Assembly: GCF_014356525.2 (NCBI RefSeq)
Contig: NC_052508.1
Span: 54,880,497 to 54,944,496, forward strand
Direction: 5' to 3'
Source: Nilaparvata lugens
Taxonomy: Eukaryota > Arthropoda > Insecta > Hemiptera > Delphacidae
Length of the DNA stretch: 64,000 nucleotides
The notes below the pieces were generated by a model that saw only the letters and a list, made by a program, of their open reading frames with translations, was not told the origin of the DNA and did not search any database. Positions 1-12,464 of this stretch are shown here, piece by piece. Every line of letters starts with the position of its first letter. Positions within the stretch are counted from its first letter, which is position 1. The position numbers and the translations under genes were made by a program.

Positions 1-3000
1 AAATATATAGTCAAAGTCTATATATATATAACATAATTATGACTATGTGGAAACTATCGTAATAAACAACAGAGCTTTTTTCTTTTGTCTAAGCGTAATG
101 ACTAGTGTTGTTTCAAGAATAGAAAAACATTTCTAGTGTGTAAGAGTTGTCATTCGCTGTCTTCAACTATAGAAAAAAGTGCTGTCCATCATGGAATCTA
201 GGAAGGAGCAATTGATCCGATCGATCCTCAACATTGAAACTTTTCTGAATAAAAAATATCAGAATGCGCATGAAAACTTGATATCAACTTGCAATCACAA
301 TGAGACTCACGAAGGCAGTGTCTTCTTGCAAGCTCAAGAAAAGTGATACATACATGGGTAATACATAGATAAGTTTTGAAACGTGTGTGACCAGAGAATA
401 TCATTAGTTTGGAGACTGCACAATAAGACTGGAGACTGAGGTTGGATCAATAATTATAGTCAATTTCTGATCCTTGTATCATTTCCAGATAGTCAGATTC
501 TACCTTAGACCAATCTCTTGAACTCTAGATATTTTTACCTAGTTTATAGTTTAGGATAAGAGAACGAAATACACCTTACAACATTTAACATAGATTTATT
601 ATCCTGATCATCTCAGCATGCCTGAACATAATTTCAACACGATTTTCTAATTAGATGTCATTCACTTTAATCAATTTTGGATCAATAATACTGAGTCGTT
701 TATGAACAACTTTGACTCTTCATCACGATAATGGTTCTGTCGTACAATTTGATAGCATCAAATGTCAATAATTATTATTTCTAAACTACAATATTCATTC
801 TGTATTGAATTTTCATAAGCATAGGAAATCGTTAATATGCTTACCTAAAATCCATCTCCATTCATATTGATCACCCGAGCAGTATCCATCTCGTGTCAAG
901 GACTCAGATCCTGACATTTTCCAAGCAAACTGTGCAAACTTGTTCATAAATATAAATATCATTGGTATATAGGCCTAATAAAGAACTTGGACAAAAGTGT
1001 ATTATCAATCAACATGGAGAATTGACATGATCGCGACTGGTCTTGTTTGTAAGGTATGTTTGTTCCGTTGTACAGTCGACTACTGACAACATTGAAGTCA
1101 CAGGATAAATTGCTTTTCGTTGTTCGTGACACTTGAACAAAGCCTGCTGTTGCTAGGATCAATTCCTCTCCAACAATATGGTCTTGTTTTGAGTATTTAT
1201 ATTGCATACAAATAAGGCTCATCATATACCCGAACCACGGAACCAGCAGTCGAATAAAGAACGGTTTTTGTTTTAAGCCAGTTTTTCAATGATATTCATC
1301 CCTTCAAAAACATGGCCGTGAAAGGCTTCTGTGATACATTGAAAAATTACGTAACGGTGACACTCTATGACAATTTGGTCGTGTGAGTGACAAGATGTGA
1401 GTCTGATGAACAAGGTCGCTTCCATTCAGTGTGCTTTCTTTCTACTTGATGAGGTTCAACAGTGGCTGGAGGTAGGTGGAGATGAGTTTCAATAGCTGAG
1501 TATTCTGGAGCTTTGTTACTTTATTGGAGCTTTTTTTACCATAAATTCCAGGACACACATGAAAAATGTGTCTCGTTTTCACTGTCCATATTCATTTCCC
1601 TAGCCGGCGAACAATCTATATTTCCCTCATATATCTTTTTTATCAAATGTCACTATCGACTGAATATCTATCTCTATTTCTCATCCCACTAAAGATCATA
1701 TAATTATGAAGAAATTAAGGAGAGAAGAGATTTGCTCAAGGATCGGGTACCCTGTTTTTAGCTTGTAGTATGATTTCAAAATACATTTGGTAATTATTTG
1801 AAAATTCAGTTTATCCAATTTAAGAGAGCTGATTTTTCTTTTTCAATAAAGTTTAAAGATGTCGATAAATGCGTAGGCTATCGTTAGACAAAGTTTTTCA
1901 ACGGAATAGGAATTATAAAAGAGATACAAGAGTTTGTTCCTCATATACAGAAATGAGTAATTGATATGGTATATACGGAATATGAATTCTAGAGATCAAA
2001 GAGAAAGTTACAGTGAATCAACAATACCAGAAGAACATGAGTAAATGGTATCCGATGAAAATATTCTGTTTTAATTTCAATATTGATTAATGTGCAGTTT
2101 TTTCTTTTAGTTTTATTTCTGATACCACTTGCTTGATTCGAAGTCCAGGTTATATCCTCCTCGTATTAAAATTTCTATATTGGTTTTGTTCAAATGGCGA
2201 ATGAATTGATTTTATTTCATTTATTTCTTGAAAAGATAGTTTCAAGTTCTGTAGGAACGCATACTGGATGTCCTCAGTATATCATTAATTGATGAATAGT
2301 CCTACTTGTAGAATCGCAGGACTGATATGAAGTGATTTGAATTGAGAGAGATCAGTCCAATTCATCTTTCTAACAATTACTGTAATTCAAATAAATACGT
2401 TTGAAGTGGTAATAGAAATCAGCTTGTATGTGAACGAAAGGGGGTTCTTAATAACAACTTATTAAAAAATTCATGACTTCTACTAATGTAAAGCTACCAG
2501 GAGGAGGAAGACGCTACAGTCTTCGTTCACCATTAGAATAGTACCTAAACGAAATTTTTGTGATCGTCACAAAAGAAATGAAGATCAACTGCAGAGCTTT
2601 CTCACCGACAGGGGAGCATGAAAAAGAGCTCAGTTTAAAATTTAATATCGGGCAGTGAATTAATGAATAATAAAATGACAAATTGAGCCGAGTTAATAAC
2701 AAGCTTGTCGTTTAATGTGCACATCCAGCGTCTCATTTTTTTGCGTTGCTCAGGAATTATGGAAACAGCGTCAGCTAACAATCCATCATCCCTGATGTGA
2801 CGCGGCGAAGCCACAGCCTCCCGCCTCCAAACCACCTCCACAAGGTAAGTGGCATCCAACAAAATTCATTATCATTTCCCTCAACTGGTGAATATAAAAG
2901 CTGGATTGGAACACATTGAAGGATTACAACGAAGTCCTTTCTTTTCAATGTTTTTTTTTTCATTAAGAACTGCTTAGTAGTAATCTGCTTGTTTGTGAAG

Positions 3001-3383
3001 TCTCTACATAGAATTTGAGAAGGACTTCATTGCAAACGTCAATTTGAATGTCAAGGAATTTGAAATTATTGTGTGTTCAGTTACAATCGAGGAATATGTG
3101 AAACATACTATTTTATTGACTGTAGATGTTAATATAATATTGTAAGACCTGCACATAACAGTAAACGATTTAGAGAGAGTTGGAGTTAGTAGATTAGATA
3201 GTTCTAGATGTTTATTTATTTATCTCATTTGCACATTCACAAAATCAGAACCATGATTGGGAGAGGAACAATAGAATTAATCCAAAGCTATTTTTCTCAT
3301 GAATTTAGATAGTTGATGAGCCAGGGGAAATAATATTATGGTTCCAATTTTTATAATTATTTCACAAACTTTTAATTCCCAAT
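1..3383. other. AT-rich intergenic DNA without a recognised gene
   Basis: No open frame here resembles a known protein, and the short ORFs are scattered without codon structure. A (TA)n run lies at about 20-36 and a TAGGCCTA palindrome at 970-977. A GC-richer patch at about 2735-2850 ends in a consensus splice donor (AAG followed by GTAAGT at 2844) and could be an untranslated exon on the plus strand, but the frames I followed through it have stops. Around 3215-3260 a TTTA-rich motif resembles the 3' end of a minus-strand retroelement. Confidence 0.5.
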
Positions 3384-3406
3384 ATTTATTTATTTATTTA
3401 TTTATT
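3384..3406 (-). repeat. (AATA)n 3' tail of the CR1/Jockey-type element
   Basis: Plus-strand ATTT repeats read as AATA repeats at the 3' end of the minus-strand element. Short tandem tails of this type end many non-LTR retrotransposons and mark target-primed reverse transcription. Confidence 0.7.
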
Positions 3407-3789
3407 CCTTGAAAAAGCATTACAATAATTCACAATTTAGAAATATAACAACAAAATGAATCAATAGGAAATACAAATAAACATAAGGAACTACTTCCCC
3501 AAAAGAGCAAGCTCGAGCTTGGGGAAGGAGCAGCCGTACTTTGACTACTTACTTATTATTAATTAACATTACAGTATATACATTAACAACTAAAATCAAA
3601 TCCTTTCAATAAACAAGATAAATCAGTGATGCTATAATAGATCAATATATTTACATACAATATGTGTTAGAATGCAACACAATTTGTAAATTATAATAAA
3701 TTATAATAATGACCTGATATTGCCTAGCCCAGTGTATAACATGATATAAGATGTGGTACAAAATGAAATCTATTCAATTGGAATAATTA

Positions 3790-5469
3790 CTATACTAATG
3801 TAATCCAGAAATTCTCGGCACTATCCCAGCCATGAGAGCTAACCAGATACTTTTTCAAATGTAGTCCAAAGTTTAATTGGCCGAGTAAACCTCTCAAATT
3901 ACTTGGAAGAATATTAAAAAATAATGGAGATAAATATATGAAGCTACGCTGACCAGCAGTAGTCAATAATCTAGGAACAGTAACCAGACCTGACTCCTCC
4001 CGTCTTGTAATAGCACAATCCGTTCTATTCATGAAATGAAAAAGTGATAGCTTCTTATAATATAATATGATGTGTTTCAGGTGTATCTGTCTAATCGGTA
4101 GAACTGAAAATTCCAAAAAAGCCAATCTTGTTGAATACATTCTATTCTTTTTCAGAATAATTTTTAATATTACATTTTGTATTGTTTTTACTGGTTTTAG
4201 AACATTTGTATATGCACCACCCCAACCCACAATACCATATTGGAGCAATGACTGTGCCAGTGCATAATACACTATCTTCATGACTTTCATAGGCAAAACA
4301 GAACGTAATTTCACAAATAAATAAATAAGTTTTCTAGATCGTGTAGTAAGCTGCGACAAATGTACATCCCACTTTGAATGCTGATCAACCATTACTCCAA
4401 GATATCTGAAACTGCTAACCTTCTCTATTTTATTACAATTAACTGAACACCCTAAATCTACATGACTAAGACAATTTGGAGAATGCAAAACAAGTGACAT
4501 ATTAACTGGCTGATTCTGTATATTCAAGGAAAAAGAGATGTATTTTGTTTTGGACAAATTCAGAGTCAGTTTTCTCCTATCAAGCCATTTTTTTACTTCT
4601 CCCAGTCCCCTAGCAGCTGAGTCATATGTGCTAGCCCAGTTTTCTTCATGAAAAATTAAAACTGCATCGTCTGCAAATGACAATATTTTTCCATTGATTA
4701 AATTAAGGTTACAAAAGTCATTAATATAGATCAGGAAGAGGCAAGGTCCAATCACTGTTCCCTGCGGGATTCCCATTTTAACAGATTTATATTCACTAAC
4801 AGTGTTATTGGCTCTAACACATTGTTGCCTATTCTTTAAATAACTGCAAAACCAACCCAGTGCCACTTCCTCAAGACCAAGGCTACGGAGACAATCAAGT
4901 AGACGATCATGGCAAACTGTATCAAAGGCTTTTGCAAGATCAAGAAAAATAGCTATTTGTCTCCTACCTACATCCAAGTTTAAGATTGTTTCTTGAACAA
5001 AAGCAGCAATTGCTTCCTGTGTTCCCATCCCCTCTCTAAAACCAAATTGATTTTTTGACAGAATATTTTTCACTTCCAAAAATTTATGTAGCTGTCTCTT
5101 TATACATTTTTCAATTATTTTAGCCAAATTCGAAAGTAAACTTATAGGTCTATAGTTGGTAATTTTCCTTTTGTCTTGTGATTTGAATATTGGTTTTACT
5201 ACAGTTGTTTTAAAAGAATCTGGAAAAATACCTTGTTCAAAACTTACATTAATAATGTGTTTGAGTGGAGAGGCAACAATACTTTTAACAGATTTTAAAA
5301 CAGATACAGTAATGCCATCATGACCAGGCCCAGATGCACCTCTAAGACTCTCGATCGCCTCCACAACCTCAGTCTCTGATACATATTGAAAAGTAAAATA
5401 ATCTTGCGGATTGTGGGGATTGTCTGGTTGCAAATCGTCACCAGGCTCACTAGGAATATTTTGTACCAT
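3790..5469 (-). pseudogene. Reverse transcriptase part of ORF2, CR1/Jockey-type element
   Basis: A 559-codon open stretch with the reverse transcriptase core: NYRPISLL, then FLDLAKAFDTV with the first catalytic Asp, GIPQGTVIGP, then SFADDAVL with the catalytic Asp pair intact, followed by thumb and C-terminal region. It would copy element RNA at the nicked target. Its apparent start (MVQNIP) is not a true start. The same protein continues upstream in another frame, and a single-base shift around 5462-5470 separates it from the endonuclease part. No stop interrupts the RT core. This is a retrotransposon relic, not a host gene. Confidence 0.9.
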
Positions 5470-6840
5470 TCTCTCCTATAGAGATGAAAAAATCGTTAAA
5501 AGCATTAGCACATATATTGGGATTATCCCTAGCACTATAGACATTACCATCAATTTCAATTTCTTCCAAACACTCCTTCCTTATTTTACAACCAGCTACC
5601 TCCCTAACTACATTCCAAGTCCGTTTTACATCATTTCCAGCCTCCTCAATTTTTCTGCTATAATACAATCGTTTAGCTTCTTTAATAAGGACTGTCAATC
5701 TATTTCGATAGCTTCTAAAATAATTTCTCAGATTTAAATTGAATGGTTCCTTTTTACATTTGTTAAATAGAGCTTGCTTTCTTCTAATAGAAAATACTAA
5801 ACCTTGAGTAATCCATGGCTTGATTTTTTTAAACCTCGAACTAGATTTGGCTACATTTATAGTGGATTTTTCAATATAGCTTTGTAGAGTTGCTACAAAG
5901 TTATCTGTTGAAACATTAACATCCCTACTAGAAAATACAGACTGCCAGCCCTCAGACTGGATAAGAGACAAAAGCCTATCATAATCGAACCTGGTGGCAA
6001 CAAGTGGCAACTGAGCAGCATTGTTAGTCAAGTCTATTTCACAACGAACCCTAAGAGAAGTAACATAGTGATCAGTAATACAAGTCTTCAATACCATGGG
6101 TTCAATGTGCTTATTAGTGTGAACATTACCGAAATAATGATCTAAACACGAAGGTGTTCCCTGAAATGGAACCCTTGTAAAACAATTCACATAAGATATA
6201 AGCCCATTTTCGTTCAATAAATTCAAATAAGATTCAGTGTGGATGTTATTTCTATTATTCAAGATATCAATATTTATATCTCCTACAAATATAATATTTT
6301 TTCCTAAATTTAATTCGAAAGCAGCTCAGCTAAAGAGTTAACAAAGTCCTGGCAATTATCATTAGGTGATCTGTAAGCACAAACAATAACCCACTCCTCC
6401 TCAAAAATTTTCAGCTCTATCACGAGACAACTAGCCCCAACTATTGTGCATTCCCGCACATGAACATGATCATAATCTTTTTTCAAGTAAACTACTACAC
6501 CCCATTTCTATTTGTGTGATTCATTGAATAGTACTGATTAAAACCAGGTATATCACACCCTATGGCCTAACACCTTGGTGACCCGTCTCAGATAATACAA
6601 TCATGTCTATAAATGGCAATACATTAGCAAATTCTAAACAGAACTCGTCTAAATTCTTCCCAATGAATCTGATATTACTATGAATTATATCAAATTTACA
6701 CTGGGTTGATTAGAAATAATATTGTAATAATCATTAGAATTATTCAAACATAATGTCTCAACTTCATCGAATTCATCTAAATTTTCAAAAATGTCCATAA
6801 TAAAATTATTTTACTGTTCATTGTTAAACAAGTCTTTAGT
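5450..6840 (-). pseudogene. Endonuclease part of ORF2, CR1/Jockey-type element
   Basis: Positions 6262-5450 are open for 270 codons and begin just after a GDIN motif (the conserved GDxN of APE-type endonucleases, near 6280). They continue through CLDHYF and ITDHY (the D-H catalytic region) into the linker leading to the RT. From about 6290 to 6840 the N-terminal endonuclease sequence is recognisable only in pieces, with several stops and shifts. APE endonucleases nick the target to prime reverse transcription. This one is inactive as read. Confidence 0.8.
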
Positions 6841-7914
6841 ACTTACATCTTAGAAAGGTCCACATCACTTTTAATATGTAAAACATTCTTACTGGTTTCG
6901 TCTTTTTGACAAGAATATTACCATCACGTACCCACACAAAGCGATATCCTTTCTCCCGAGCGATTGTTCTGGTCGTATTTAGCAGTTCAAGCGTTGAAGG
7001 TATCAAATGTTCGTAAGCCATCACCCTTGTTTCAGGTAGAACAGCTGAAATGTTTTTCGCCGATATACCAGCCCCACTATTGTCCTGCGAAGATGCTAGA
7101 CGAAAATGACCCATCCATGACATCTTATCTTGACGACGTACGAATTTAATTACTATCGGTTTGATGCTGTCTTTCTTCTTACTGGGAAGGCGATGAGCAA
7201 CACTTATGTCTCTAGCAGTTAACTCACTTCCAATCGTTTTTTAAAGCATATTAAAAACCTCATTGACACATTCGTTATTTGTTTCTGTTATTCCTGTAAC
7301 CACAATATTATCTCTACGACTGTAAGATTGTAGGTCCGCAATATCTGTTTTCAGTTTTTCATTATCACTTTTCAATTTTTCATTGTCCTTTTTAATTTTT
7401 TCATTCTCCAGCTTGATGGATGTTAAATCATTTTAGAAACTTTCAAATTCCTCCGAAATGAATTGAATCGATTTTTTAAACTCAGCGAAGTCAGTTTTGA
7501 AATCTGGCGGCAACTCCGATTGAATCAGCTGTTTAACAGCTTGGCCGATCGCTTGAAGGTCAGCCTGTGAGAGAGTAGTTGTAGACCTACTACTAGTAGA
7601 AGTGAAGGTAGACGGAGCGGCGGCACTCTGTGTTGACACCGCGACCCCCGCCTCAACCGCAGTAGACAATGCCGCTTTGTCACCCGCACTGGCGCCGTCT
7701 GCACTGCTTATCTGCTTCTGCTGTTTACCCGCTACTGCCACCGACTTACACACTATACATTTCCATTTACTTCTAGTGTCATTTGACATTTTACGAAAGT
7801 TTTTTTCGTTAATGGTTAATAAGTTCACACACGAAATGTAAATATTTTTTTACAAACACAACAAAAAATAAGGTCCTGTTCCGGAACATCACTGTCACAT
7901 TTTGAACACTGCAT
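6836..7914 (-). pseudogene. ORF1 (PHD finger plus FP-like domain), CR1/Jockey-type element
   Basis: The ATG at 7912-7914 opens a Cys-rich segment (CSKCD, then CCVCK). It closes at a TGA near 7829; the continuation (CVNLLTINEK onward, 7828-7433) is one frame over and has a W-x-C-x-x-C pair completing a PHD-type finger. A Ser/Thr/Ala-rich linker and a helical segment follow. The C-terminal piece at 7123-6836 contains YRFVWVRDGNILVKKT, typical of the FP25K-like C-terminal domain of arthropod non-LTR ORF1 proteins. Such proteins bind element RNA. At least two shifts or stops break the frame (near 7830 and 7430-7130). Confidence 0.75.
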
Positions 7915-8117
7915 AATGATTTAAATTGATAAAAAACTGGTTAATAACACGGAGCTGTTAACAATCGATGTTACTCATTCAACTGCCAGAGGCGTACTGA
8001 GGCGTAATATATAAACATGAATATGATACCAGTATTAGAATATCATACACTATACAATAATATTCTTGATAAACCTTTATCAACTTACTGCAGTATCACA
8101 ATAGCTATTCATGTATC

Positions 8118-8222
8118 AAGAGCGTAATGCGCGACTTTATCGCTCGCGCAAAACAGTTATTACGCGACGCGAAGTGGAGCGTGATAATTTTGCAAGAGCG
8201 ATAAAGAAGCATTACGCGCGAA
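8118..8222. repeat. Imperfect foldback repeat with CG-rich arms
   Basis: The arm GAGCGTAATGCGCGACTTT pairs with a complementary arm ending ATTACGCGCG, both flanking ATCGCTC-type sequence. About 25-base arms are separated by about 55 bases. It may be a MITE relic; no matching second copy was noticed in the window. Confidence 0.5.
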
Positions 8223-8354
8223 TTACATACAAAATTTTTTCTACAACTGCCCAAACCTGTTAAATTACTTATATTGGCGGAGTTACAATTACCGACTTTT
8301 AAGGTTAAGATCTGACTTTTTGGCGAGCTGCTTACAATCAGCTGATTAGGGAGC

Positions 8355-8425
8355 GTAAAGAAACTCTTCTGCGCATGCGCGAATGATAAGCGAGCATAAA
8401 GTAAATCTACTGCGCATGCGTGGAT
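8355..8425. promoter_or_regulatory. Two NRF-1-like palindromes (TGCGCATGCG)
   Basis: CTGCGCATGCGCG at about 8370 and CTGCGCATGCGTG at about 8411 match the palindromic core bound by NRF-1/Erect wing proteins. They sit in an imperfect tandem duplication. No downstream coding exon was recognised, so a promoter role is speculative. Confidence 0.3.
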
Positions 8426-9956
8426 GGTTAGCAAGCAAAAAAGTAGATTCTCCTCAGAAATAAGCTGTTTTGCGAAGAGAATTGAGTTTGTAAATTCTTT
8501 TTTTACGCGCAGTTAAAAAATAATATTCTTAGGTAGAAAATCAAGAAATCTCGTAAGATTCTCCTCACCGATTTTGGCAGGACACTATTCTTATAGCTTA
8601 CCTACTGTATTTATTATTGCTTCGTAACATTAGCACTTCCATATTACTTCCAATTTACTTCCATATCATAATACTTGAGAAAAGCGTTATAATAAGTGAC
8701 TTATTAGAGCAGTATTACTTACAGGATTCATAGTTCGCAGCATTTGAAGTTTACATACTTAAACTTTGGTTTTTCATTCAATAATAATTTTTGATAGAGG
8801 TTGCAGATATATCTGTGTACTTTTTACCAAACACTATTATTACATGTTAGTAGTGTCAAGCATACTTGTAACATAGATGACAGTAGAGGAGAGTTGTTAT
8901 TCAAGTTGGATAATATTATTCTTACACCTCAGCAAAATCGAATAGAAATTGATGATATTGTAAAAATAACCATATTCCGAATGTTATTCAATTATCACCA
9001 ATAATATGACAAGCGCCACTACCAAAATACATTTTCCATCCAGATTACGGATTATTGTCACCGATAGAAATGAAACCATAAAAAACATACATTTGGACTC
9101 TCACGTTTCATATTTTTTCGGCAACAATTGGAGAGTCATTCTCATCCGAAATGTGTCAATGTGACGACAGGTTCTATGGTAACTGTCAACGTTTCTATGG
9201 TAACAGGTCTATTAGTGAAGTCCATCTCTACGTCCTACATGGGTCAATAAATCTAGAAGATGCTACATATCTATATTTGAATGTGTATATTGTGTGATGC
9301 TTCTGCCCCATCTACCTCTCAATCTTCTGCTTTCTGATGTTACATCTTTTATAACATTTTGAAGCCAACCCAATCCATTTCCTTCGAGTCTCCATCAATC
9401 TCTTTTCATACTTCATGGTCCATCTTCTTCTACAACTCCCTTTCTCAAAATATCTTTCCATCTTTTACCATTCCAGTTCTCACAATATCTCTACGTATTT
9501 TATTCTCAGAGTCCAATCAGTATTCTACTTCTCTTGCCATCTACAATATAAATTGTATATATGCTCTTCGATATTAAATATCATCTCTGCGGTTACTATA
9601 AAAAACGACTTAATCTACTAAAAACTGCTTATTTTTTAAATTCCTTCTGTATTTTCTCATCACAATAATTCTCAACGAGATTCCAAAAACCAAAGTTATA
9701 TGAATTATATAAAAGGCTCAAGTTGACTATTATTGTGAGAAAATGTTATTAAATAGAGTAAAAGAGGATTATTCATGGTAAATTAGAATTACCTTGTAAT
9801 TATTTTTTGCAACAATAAAAAGGTAAATGAGGTGACTATATCGAATTGATTTGCATTGATGTTGACTTAGCTCCTGATAAGTTGTATTTATGATAAATCA
9901 AGTGCAGGATCACACTACGACTATCAAAAACGGTATGATAGAATAATGGTTTCACG

Positions 9957-10208
9957 GAGTGATCCGTGGTCTAGTGAAAATAGTGCTAACGTAACAGCCT
10001 AGAGATCCCTGGTTCAAACCTGCTCATTGCCAAACATTTTTGATCAAATAACTCCCGTGTTATCGGATAGGCACGTTAAACTGTCGGTCCCGGCTGAAGT
10101 ATGGCAGTCGTAAGGCCCATTTACGGCTTAATTCAGGCAAGGTGGAACTTCCGTTAGGGACTCCCCATCAATAAAAGCCAATAGAATATTATTATTATTT
10201 ATTATTAT
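9957..10208 (+). repeat. tRNA-derived SINE
   Basis: The head contains an A-box-like TGGTCTAGTG and a B-box GGTTCAAACC with the usual spacing, as in RNA polymerase III promoters of tRNA-derived SINEs. A body of about 130 bases follows (GGTCCCGGCTGAAGTATGG and onward), ending in an ATT/TTA-type repeat tail (10183-10208). A related body occurs on the minus strand at 49697-49785. It is not an intact tRNA: the acceptor stem does not close. Confidence 0.8.
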
Positions 10209-11050
10209 GATTATGAATCTCAATTTGTATTTTCTTAAATATTGATATTGATATTCAATTCATCAACCGTGTAGCATGAACTGATACTACACGGAGCATT
10301 TTACGTATTCATGACTTTGCTGGAAGGTTTTACAGCATTGATCCCCACTTTTCATGGGTGAATTTTCCCTCAGCTTGTTTTAGCGTTCCATCCCTAAATT
10401 ATGCATATGCTATCCAATTTCTCGCAACTGTGACTCAATGAGACGACAACATCAAGCAAACAAAGTTCAATGACTCACGAAGGAAAATTGAGATGGCACT
10501 TGTATGCAGTTCGTCAGTCTAGCAAAGAAAATGGTTCCAGGTATTTGTTTATGGTTACATTCATTTGTTCAAATAATGGCAATCTCTCATGGTTTCCCCA
10601 TCTCTAGGATGGTAACGATCAAACATACCTCACGAACGTTATATTCTCGTTCTTCTCTAATTGGCTCAGTCGCTCAGTGAGTGCTTCCTGTAGGTAGGTA
10701 CTGTAGCTTAATATTAAAAAAATTACTAAAAAAATAAACATCCTATTAAAACATTCCTTTCCAAACAATTTCCATTGTCTCTTCAGTTCAGAGGATTCGA
10801 ATCTATTTTTGGTCTACGCCCTGTTTTGGAGAAAGCAAATATTTGATAATATTATGTTCTTGAGTGTTCAACTTATTTGTTAATGGTTTATAAATGGGCT
10901 TTCCTTATCTCTCAGAGTAGGGGTTGCAAGTGAAGGACATACAAGAGTTTTGAGGGATCAGGCTAGGCCAGACAGTGTCTTACCAACTTAACCCATATAC
11001 AGTTTATTTGAATAAATAATTATATGTACATGTGGGGTATAATAAATAGT
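10209..11050. other. Intergenic, no recognised element
   Basis: AT-rich DNA. I see no gene, no long repeat and no RNA gene here. Confidence 0.5.
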
Positions 11051-11415
11051 TGACCGAGCGAAGTGAGGTCTAAGATTCAAGTCGACGGTTTTGCATTTCT
11101 CTTAATGTTTAAATGTTTTTATGTTGCGCATTTACGGCGGAACGCGGTAATAGATTTCCATGAAATTTGACAGGTATGTTCCTTTTTTAATTGCGCGTCG
11201 ACGTATATACAAGGTTTTTGGAAATTTTGCATTTCAAGGATAATATAAAAGGAAAAAATAGCCTCCTTTAGAGTAGAAATCAGACTATAGAATCATTCAT
11301 AAATCAGCTGACAAGTGATTACACAGATGTGTGGTATAATGAGGTCTATAGTTTCAATCAGGTACTTGTGGATGAGAATACTGCATGAGGTCTACTGTTC
11401 ACAGAACTACTAGTT
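11051..11415 (-). mobile_element. Short non-autonomous Helitron/Helentron-like element, uninterrupted copy
   Basis: About 365 bases from TGACCGAGCGAAGTGAGGTC to CTACTAGTT. The first end is a hairpin (GACC...GGTC) like Helitron-type 3' hairpins, so the element probably reads on the minus strand. It is closely matched by the copy at 13357-14426, which carries a further insertion. It has no coding capacity. Family assignment is tentative; the two-copy alignment is what defines the ends. Confidence 0.6.
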
Positions 11416-12306
11416 ATATGTATACTCATAAATATCTATATGTAAATCATGGTGTTTAATAATCAACTCCCAATTAATTAATGAATAACAGTAAAATAAA
11501 TTTTGTTTCTAAAAATATTTGAAATGTGCCTCTTCTCGCGACTCTACAGTCTGGTCCGAATAGTTCATAAACTCTTGTAAACTGTGGAGAACGTAGAATC
11601 TTTTGAAAAATCTATCTCTCCACACAAACAATTTATTCAACTATCTTTTTTTATCTTTAAAATCTATCTATCCGTATCCCATGAGTAATCTTCTCCTCTG
11701 AACTTTTTTCAATACATCATTCCGAATAATTTATTCAAGTCCGTTATACAGGAGCAATGTCGGAATTAAAGTGATTATGGAGGGTATTGAGACACAAATT
11801 TACTGTTAAAAAATGAAGTACCTTGGTGCTTATTCTAAAATGTGTATGCTTTCTTTCATCTCAATTTTAACTAATGTCAATTCACATTCAGTTTTCTTCA
11901 ATCGATTTATTCAGTAACATGCAGAAGGATGACGTGTTTTGTTCATTCTCTAACCAAACTAGCATTCATTTTTGTAATGTTTGAATAGTTTACTTCTCTG
12001 TGCACTAGTGCCCAAGTTTGTCGAATGGTTTATTTCTGGGCTACCTTCTTAGTTTAATACTCGAATCGCAATTCATGGAGCGTTGTCGTTATTATTTGAA
12101 GCTCTCGTCCTTTCAATCAGAGCAAGCATTTTATTACATTCTCACGTTCAGTAAACAAAATCGCCTCGTGGAAGATAGAGCAGGGTGTCCTGTAATTATT
12201 CATAGATATTCATCAAACTACACAATGCCATTTTTGATAAGCTTCCAGAATTGAGTAGGATCAACTCAAGAATTTCAATAATAAGTCACAAATATGTCTA
12301 CTGGAA
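11416..12306. other. Intergenic, no recognised element
   Basis: AT-rich sequence with short chance ORFs only. Nothing recognised. Confidence 0.5.
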
Positions 12307-12455
12307 TGATTTACTGAGTGGATTGAAGAAGCAGCAATATTGTTGGTCAATCTAGACGTCTAGGTCCAGATCATTAGAACAATAATATAGTCATTCACAG
12401 TTTGAAATAAATTTAAAATATTTCAACAATACCAATCAATATAACTAGTATTATT
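12307..12455. repeat. 149-bp direct repeat, left copy
   Basis: This unit (TGATTTACTGAGTGGATTG onward, ending CTAGTATTATT) recurs at 13209-13357 with a handful of mismatches and the same length. The two copies bracket the Helentron-like element at 12465-13203. Confidence 0.85.
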
Positions 12456-12464
12456 AAAAATATA

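Larger units (their letters stand above)
3384..8010 (-). mobile_element. Full-length, degenerate non-LTR retrotransposon (CR1/Jockey superfamily)
   Basis: The element reads on the minus strand. It has a leader near 8010-7915, ORF1 (about 7914-6836), ORF2 with APE endonuclease and reverse transcriptase (about 6840-3790), a roughly 380-base 3' UTR and an (AATA)n tail at 3384-3406. ORF1 has an N-terminal Cys-rich PHD-type finger and a C-terminal domain resembling the baculovirus FP protein; ORF1 fingers of this kind are known in CR1-like arthropod elements. Both ORFs carry frameshifts and stops, so this is a dead copy. No convincing target-site duplication was found. The 5' limit near 8010 is estimated from where the GC-richer leader starts. 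CR1 versus Jockey clade cannot be decided without a tree. Confidence 0.85.
8011..9955. other. Intergenic region with an inverted repeat and paired GCGCATGCGC motifs
   Basis: No gene is recognised. At 8118-8222 a stretch starting GAGCGTAATGCGCG is mirrored by a complementary stretch ending ATTACGCGCG, giving an imperfect foldback. At 8340-8450 there are two imperfect repeats of about 46 bases, each containing TGCGCATGCG. Positions 9290-9560 are CT-rich, like many retroelement 3' UTRs. The rest is AT-rich without pattern. Confidence 0.5.

Noticed and set aside
2735..2850. Plus-strand exon ending at GTAAGT (2844)
   Set aside because: Good donor, but no open ATG-led frame and no acceptor or partner exon; mentioned only as a possibility.
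9957..10025. Functional tRNA gene
   Set aside because: A- and B-boxes are present, but the acceptor and anticodon stems do not form; followed by a SINE body and tail.
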